Positions 60,070-64,000 of a stretch of 64,000 nucleotides of DNA are shown piece by piece. The notes under the pieces were generated by a model. That model ran no database searches. It was not told where the DNA came from and saw only the letters and a program-made list of their open reading frames with translations. The position numbers and the translations under genes were made by a program. This stretch comes from Meloidogyne chitwoodi (lineage: Eukaryota > Nematoda > Chromadorea > Rhabditida > Meloidogynidae). The stretch covers positions 310,001 through 374,000 of the forward strand of contig JACZZP010000005.1 of the NCBI GenBank assembly GCA_015183035.1, written 5' to 3'. Each line of letters opens with the position of its first letter. Position 1 is the stretch's first letter.

Positions 60070-60705
60070 TTTTTTAAATATTGTTTTATAGCTTTATTTT
60101 ATAAAATAAAAAATAAATTTTTATTTTTTAACAATAAGATGGAAAGTAAGAGAAGAAAATGTAACTAGTGAATACAACATAACCTTAAATAAATTTAAAA
60201 ATAAAATATATATTTGTTCAAATATTTACTAAATCACATGAATAATTCATTTCTAAGTTTATTTAAAGCATGTAGTACATAAATATTATTAAAATAAAAT
60301 TTTTTAAATTTAATAGGCATTCACAAGTTCTGGTTTAAACAAATTTTATAAATATTATTTTATTAATATTTACCTAAAATATTTTAAAACGTTAAAGATA
60401 TACATACCTATATATTTTTCTTAGTTAGCTTTTTTTAAACCTAAAAAATAATAAAAAAAATTTTATTAGTTTTATTTTTCTCCAACACAAATAAAAATTT
60501 TTTTTTATTTATTTTTTTATTAAATTAGATTATTTTTTTATTAATTTAAAAATTATTTAATATAAAATTTAAAATTACTTCCTCCAAACATTTGTTTTTT
60601 AATTAATTATTTACCCTTTTATTTCTTTAGTTGGGGTCAACTAAGTGAATGCCAACTGAGTGCCAGTCATTATAACAATAGATCGGTTTGTTCCTTTTAA
60701 GTGTT

Positions 60706-60900
60706 TATGGTACCATTTGATAGAGCAGAAAATTTTCTACAAAATACCTAAAAATCAAAATTTTTAGAATATTTGAAAAAAAGTTATAGGCAAAAAACTA
60801 CAAATTTTTAAGAAAATTTGTAGTTTTTTTGAGTTTTTTTAACTATAACTCTTTTTTAAATTTTTAAAAAATTAATTTGAGAATTTTAAGGGTAATTTTA
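60706..60900. repeat. Foldback element of the GGTACCATTTGATAGAG type
   Basis: The left half (GGTACCATTTGATAGAGCAG, then AAAGTTATAGGCAAAAAACT) is followed by an inverted AGTTTTTT..AACTATAACT half around a CTACAAATTTT / AAAATTTGTAG hairpin. Same family as 18909-19130. Confidence 0.55.
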
Positions 60901-61280
60901 CAAAATGTAATTTTGTAAAATTTTATTCTTTTTTAATAAAAAAATTTATTAAATTTAATTTTTAAAGCTTTTTTACGTTAAATCAAAGATTATAGACGCA
61001 AAAACTATTTTGGTAATTTTAGATTTAATTTTGTGTTTAATTAGGTGTTTTTAAATATTTTTGGAAAAATTTTGACTTTTTAATTTAAATTTTTTAAATT
61101 AAAAAATATTTAAATAATAGATTTATTAAATTTTTAGGCATACAAATTTAAAAAAAAAATTTTTTAAATTAAAATATTGTTAAAAATAGAAAAATAATTT
61201 AATAATAATCTACCTAATTCACCACAAAACATCAAAACATCCAAAAAACATAAAACTTAAAATTTAAAAAAAGATGACAA

Positions 61281-61466
61281 GTTTGTTTAATATGTTTAGA
61301 TGTTTTGGAGTGATCCCTCTTTTAAAGTTTGTTTTAATATGTTTAGATGTTTTGGAGTGATCCCTCTTTTAAAGTTTGTTTTAATATGTTTAGATGTTTT
61401 GGAGTGATCCCTCTTTTAAAGTTTGTTTTAATATGTTTAGATGTTTTGGAGTGATCCCTCTTTTAA
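61281..61466. repeat. Minisatellite, four nearly perfect 47-bp units
   Basis: Units contain TTTAGATGTTTTGGAGTGAT followed by CCCTCTTTTAAAG. The copies are almost identical, so the expansion is recent. Confidence 0.95.
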
Positions 61467-62272
61467 TTTTTTTTATTCTTTAATTTTTTTTTTGTAATTT
61501 TATTGTTCGTCTTTTTATTAATTTGCTTGTTTCATAATAAATAAAAAATTTTAAATTTTTATTTTTATTTTTTAGGTTCATTATAAACAAAGAATTAAAA
61601 AAAAAATATTCAAATTATTTTTTTTTTAGAAAAATAATTTTCAAAAATATTTAAATAAATTAAAAAAAAATATTTGAAAATATTTATTGACTTTACACGT
61701 TTCATTTTTTATTATTATTTAAAAATATTTTAGTATATATATTTACAATCTATAATACAAACAAATCTTCTCTTTTTTGTTATCTTTGTTCATAAAATAA
61801 ATAAAAATATTTTTTTATTTGAACTTTTTTTTTCTTATTTTCTTAAATTTTAGTTTTTTTTTAATTTTATAAAGTTTACTCTTTAAAGGACATTAAATTA
61901 AATAAACTCTCTTTATAAGAACAAGGAGATATGAGAACACGAGTAAGGGGACTTAAAGTTCTAAGGACATTTTGTCCTTATAAAGGGATTTACTGTTAAA
62001 TTAATTTTTTTTAATTTTTAATCAATTTTTACCTTTCCATTCTGTTTAGCCCCAAATCAATTATTATTGAATACTTCGAGTGATTTAATACATATATTTA
62101 TGTAAATAAGTTTACACAAGATTATTTAAATTTATTTAATTTTCTCTCTTAATATAACTCTTTTAAAAAAATAAAAAAATTTTTTTTAATAAATATATAG
62201 GTAATTTATTTTAATTATTTTTTTATTTTATAAAATAAAGTTATAAAACAACATTAAAAAATATTTAAAAAA

Positions 62273-64000
62273 ATGAATTATAAACCTTTAAATAATTTAA
62301 TTAAAAAAAATTCAAATAATTTTACAAAAATTTATATTCCTTCAAAAAAATATATTTTAATTATTTTAATATTTTTACCTTTAATATTTTTAATTTATTA
62401 TATTTCTTTAAAATGGCCAAATAATAATAATAATATTTTAAATAATATTTTAATTGAAAATAATAATAAAACAACAAATTATTTAAATAATAATTTTAAA
62501 AAAATAATAGAAGAAGAAAAACAATTTAATTTAAGTAAATGTATTGAAGAAGAAAAAGAAAAAAATAAGTAAAAATAAATTAAATTAAAAAATTAAATTT
62601 AAATATTTTTTAGAAAAGAATGGAGTTTGGAATGTTGTGAAGAAAAAATGTCATTTACTTTTAATATAGAAACAAATAATAAATTAACTCAAAATATGGT
62701 TAGTGGTAAAAGGTTTGATTGTTCACATTTACAAATACTTGATAAATACAAACTTGTTGATAAATACAAAATTAAACAAAAAATACCTGTAAGATATTTA
62801 ATTTTAATCTAATTTAATATAACTTGAAATAACCTAAACAATAAAAACATTCATACAAACAAACATTTACTAAAAACAAAACAAATCACATAAGCAAACC
62901 TTAACTAAATAATAAATCCAAACATTTCTTAAAACAAAAACAACAAACATTACTATATAACAAAAACATTCGTCTAAAACATTAAAAACTCTTTACCAAA
63001 ACATAAACTATAACATAATTAAAACATTTAAAACACAAAATATTACACAATTAAATTATTATATTTATAAAAAACATGGTAGAACTAAGTTTTAAGTTAA
63101 TTAATAAAAAAAATTTATAGTTGAAAAGGCCAGGAGAAGAAGAATTTGTAATTGTCACTGCTTCTTCTGCCCAATTTTTTCCAACTTTACGTAAACTTTT
63201 TGTTATTTTAAAAAAGAAATTTGGATGTTCCCAAAAAATTATTGGTTATGATCTTGGAGGTATTAGTGAAAATAAAAATATGGTAAATTATTTAATTTTA
63301 TTTTATTAAAATTTATTTTTAATTAAAAAGATGGAAGAAATAAATTCAGTCTGTAATTTAGAATGGAGAAAATTTAATTGGAATATTATGCCAAAAGATG
63401 TCCATTCACCCCAAGCATATGCTTGGAAAATATTTATTTTGGCTGTTTGTTTAAAAAAAAAAATAAAATTAAATAAATTTTTAAGGAAATATTTACTCAA
63501 TATGACACTTTTATGTGGACAGATACTTCCTTTACTCTAGAAGATGTTAAATCTTTTGACCCAATATTTGAGTCAATTGAAAATGGAAAGATTTCTGAGA
63601 CTGTTTTTCCCGGGGGTAAAAATTCATTTTTAAATTTTATACAAATTAATTATAACCTTTTAAAATAATTAATTTTAGGTACCAGTCATAGTATTCATTT
63701 TGCAACAAATTTGAGTAAGAAAAATTAAATTTAAATTAAAATAATAATAATTAAAAAATAATAATTTTAATTAATTTAAAGGAACATTTACTTATTTGCC
63801 TATAATAACAGATTGGAGTGAAAAAATTAAAAATGAAAAATGGGATGCAGAAATGTATGAAGCTAATTTTATTATTCTTCATAAAAGTGAACACACAAGA
63901 AAATTATTAAAATGGTAAAATCAAAACTATTTTTTCCAACAAATTTAAGTATTTAAAAGAATCCAAATTTTAAGGGCTCTTCTCTGTGCTTCTACTAGAC
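62273..64000 (+). CDS. DUF1647-like putative glycosyltransferase (array copy 5, inverted, 3' end beyond window)
   Basis: Exons 62273-62568, 62614-62788, 63121-63282, 63331-63444, 63486-63615, 63679-63714, 63782-63914 and the start of exon 8 at 63975. Phases agree with the other four copies. The type II anchor is nearly identical to copy 4. Blocks are FVIVTASSAQFFPTLRKLF, QKIIGYDLGGIS, HSPQAYAWKIFILA, MWTDTSFTLEDVK, HSIHFATNL, FTYLPIITDWSEKIKNEKW. Exon 9 is missing because the window ends. Lies head-to-head with copy 4. Confidence 0.7.

Larger units (their letters stand above)
60070..62272. other. 2.2-kb divergent intergenic region of the array
   Basis: Lies between the head-to-head copies 4 and 5 and so contains both promoters. 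The 40 bp directly before each ATG are similar in inverse orientation (TTTATTTTATAAAATAAA). Holds a foldback (60706-60900) and a 47-bp minisatellite (61281-61466). No gene. Confidence 0.5.

Noticed and set aside
1..64000. CRISPR arrays, bacterial operons, prophage or horizontally acquired bacterial genes
   Set aside because: All confident genes have introns and animal homologs; tandem repeats lack CRISPR repeat-spacer regularity.

Overview
The window is AT-rich nuclear DNA (roughly three-quarters A+T) from a metazoan. Its genes are split into many small exons by introns often only 35-60 bp long, GC-AG introns are fairly frequent, and inverted-repeat mini-transposons are abundant. A Wnt, an NK-type homeobox gene, MESH1, NOP58, a HUWE1-type HECT ligase, small cysteine-rich secretory proteins and a family resembling the nematode DUF1647 proteins together point to a nematode, most likely a plant-parasitic tylenchid such as a root-knot nematode (Meloidogyne). 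The species is an inference. No prokaryotic or viral features were recognised. All exon models were read by eye from splice signals and frame continuity; boundaries may be off by a base or so.

Layout. 1-2180 (+): 3' part of a Wnt gene. 2344-3515: a divergent pair of tiny cysteine-rich secretory genes joined by an inverted intergenic duplication. 4376-5135 (+): MESH1/HDDC3. 5216-6027: a near-perfect 394-bp-arm palindrome. 6661-8595 (+): HSDL1/steroid dehydrogenase-like SDR. 8783-9030: a MITE with 7-bp target duplication. 9689-11799 (+): secreted Pro/Gln-rich protein. 14010-15182 (+): homeobox gene. 16319-18028 (+): classical SDR. 18266-21981 (-): acidic-tailed protein with about four membrane segments.

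24687-26312 (+): NOP58, followed after 215 bp by a short HUWE1-like HECT E3 ligase gene (26528-29425, +), a candidate operon. 31278-36691 holds a tandem duplication of a hypothetical gene plus a 12-Cys secreted gene (second hypothetical copy truncated), split by nested transposon debris including a Merlin-like mini-element. 37022-39909 (-): unknown secretory-pathway protein with one apparent frameshift. 41370-43423 (+): secreted multi-cysteine-repeat protein. 44102-47762 (+): chitin-binding/LDL-receptor-A protein with a long charged tail.

47992-64000: an array of five paralogous type II membrane proteins resembling DUF1647 putative glycosyltransferases. Four are head-to-tail on the minus strand and the fifth is inverted and runs off the window. 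Their introns carry a hAT-type MITE, a possible solo LTR, a tRNA-derived sequence and minisatellites.

The strongest points for follow-up are the DUF1647-like array, the HECT-only HUWE1 gene behind NOP58, the two small-secreted-protein duplications, the palindrome at 5.2-6.0 kb, and a MITE family one of whose ends supplies the stop codon of the homeobox gene.
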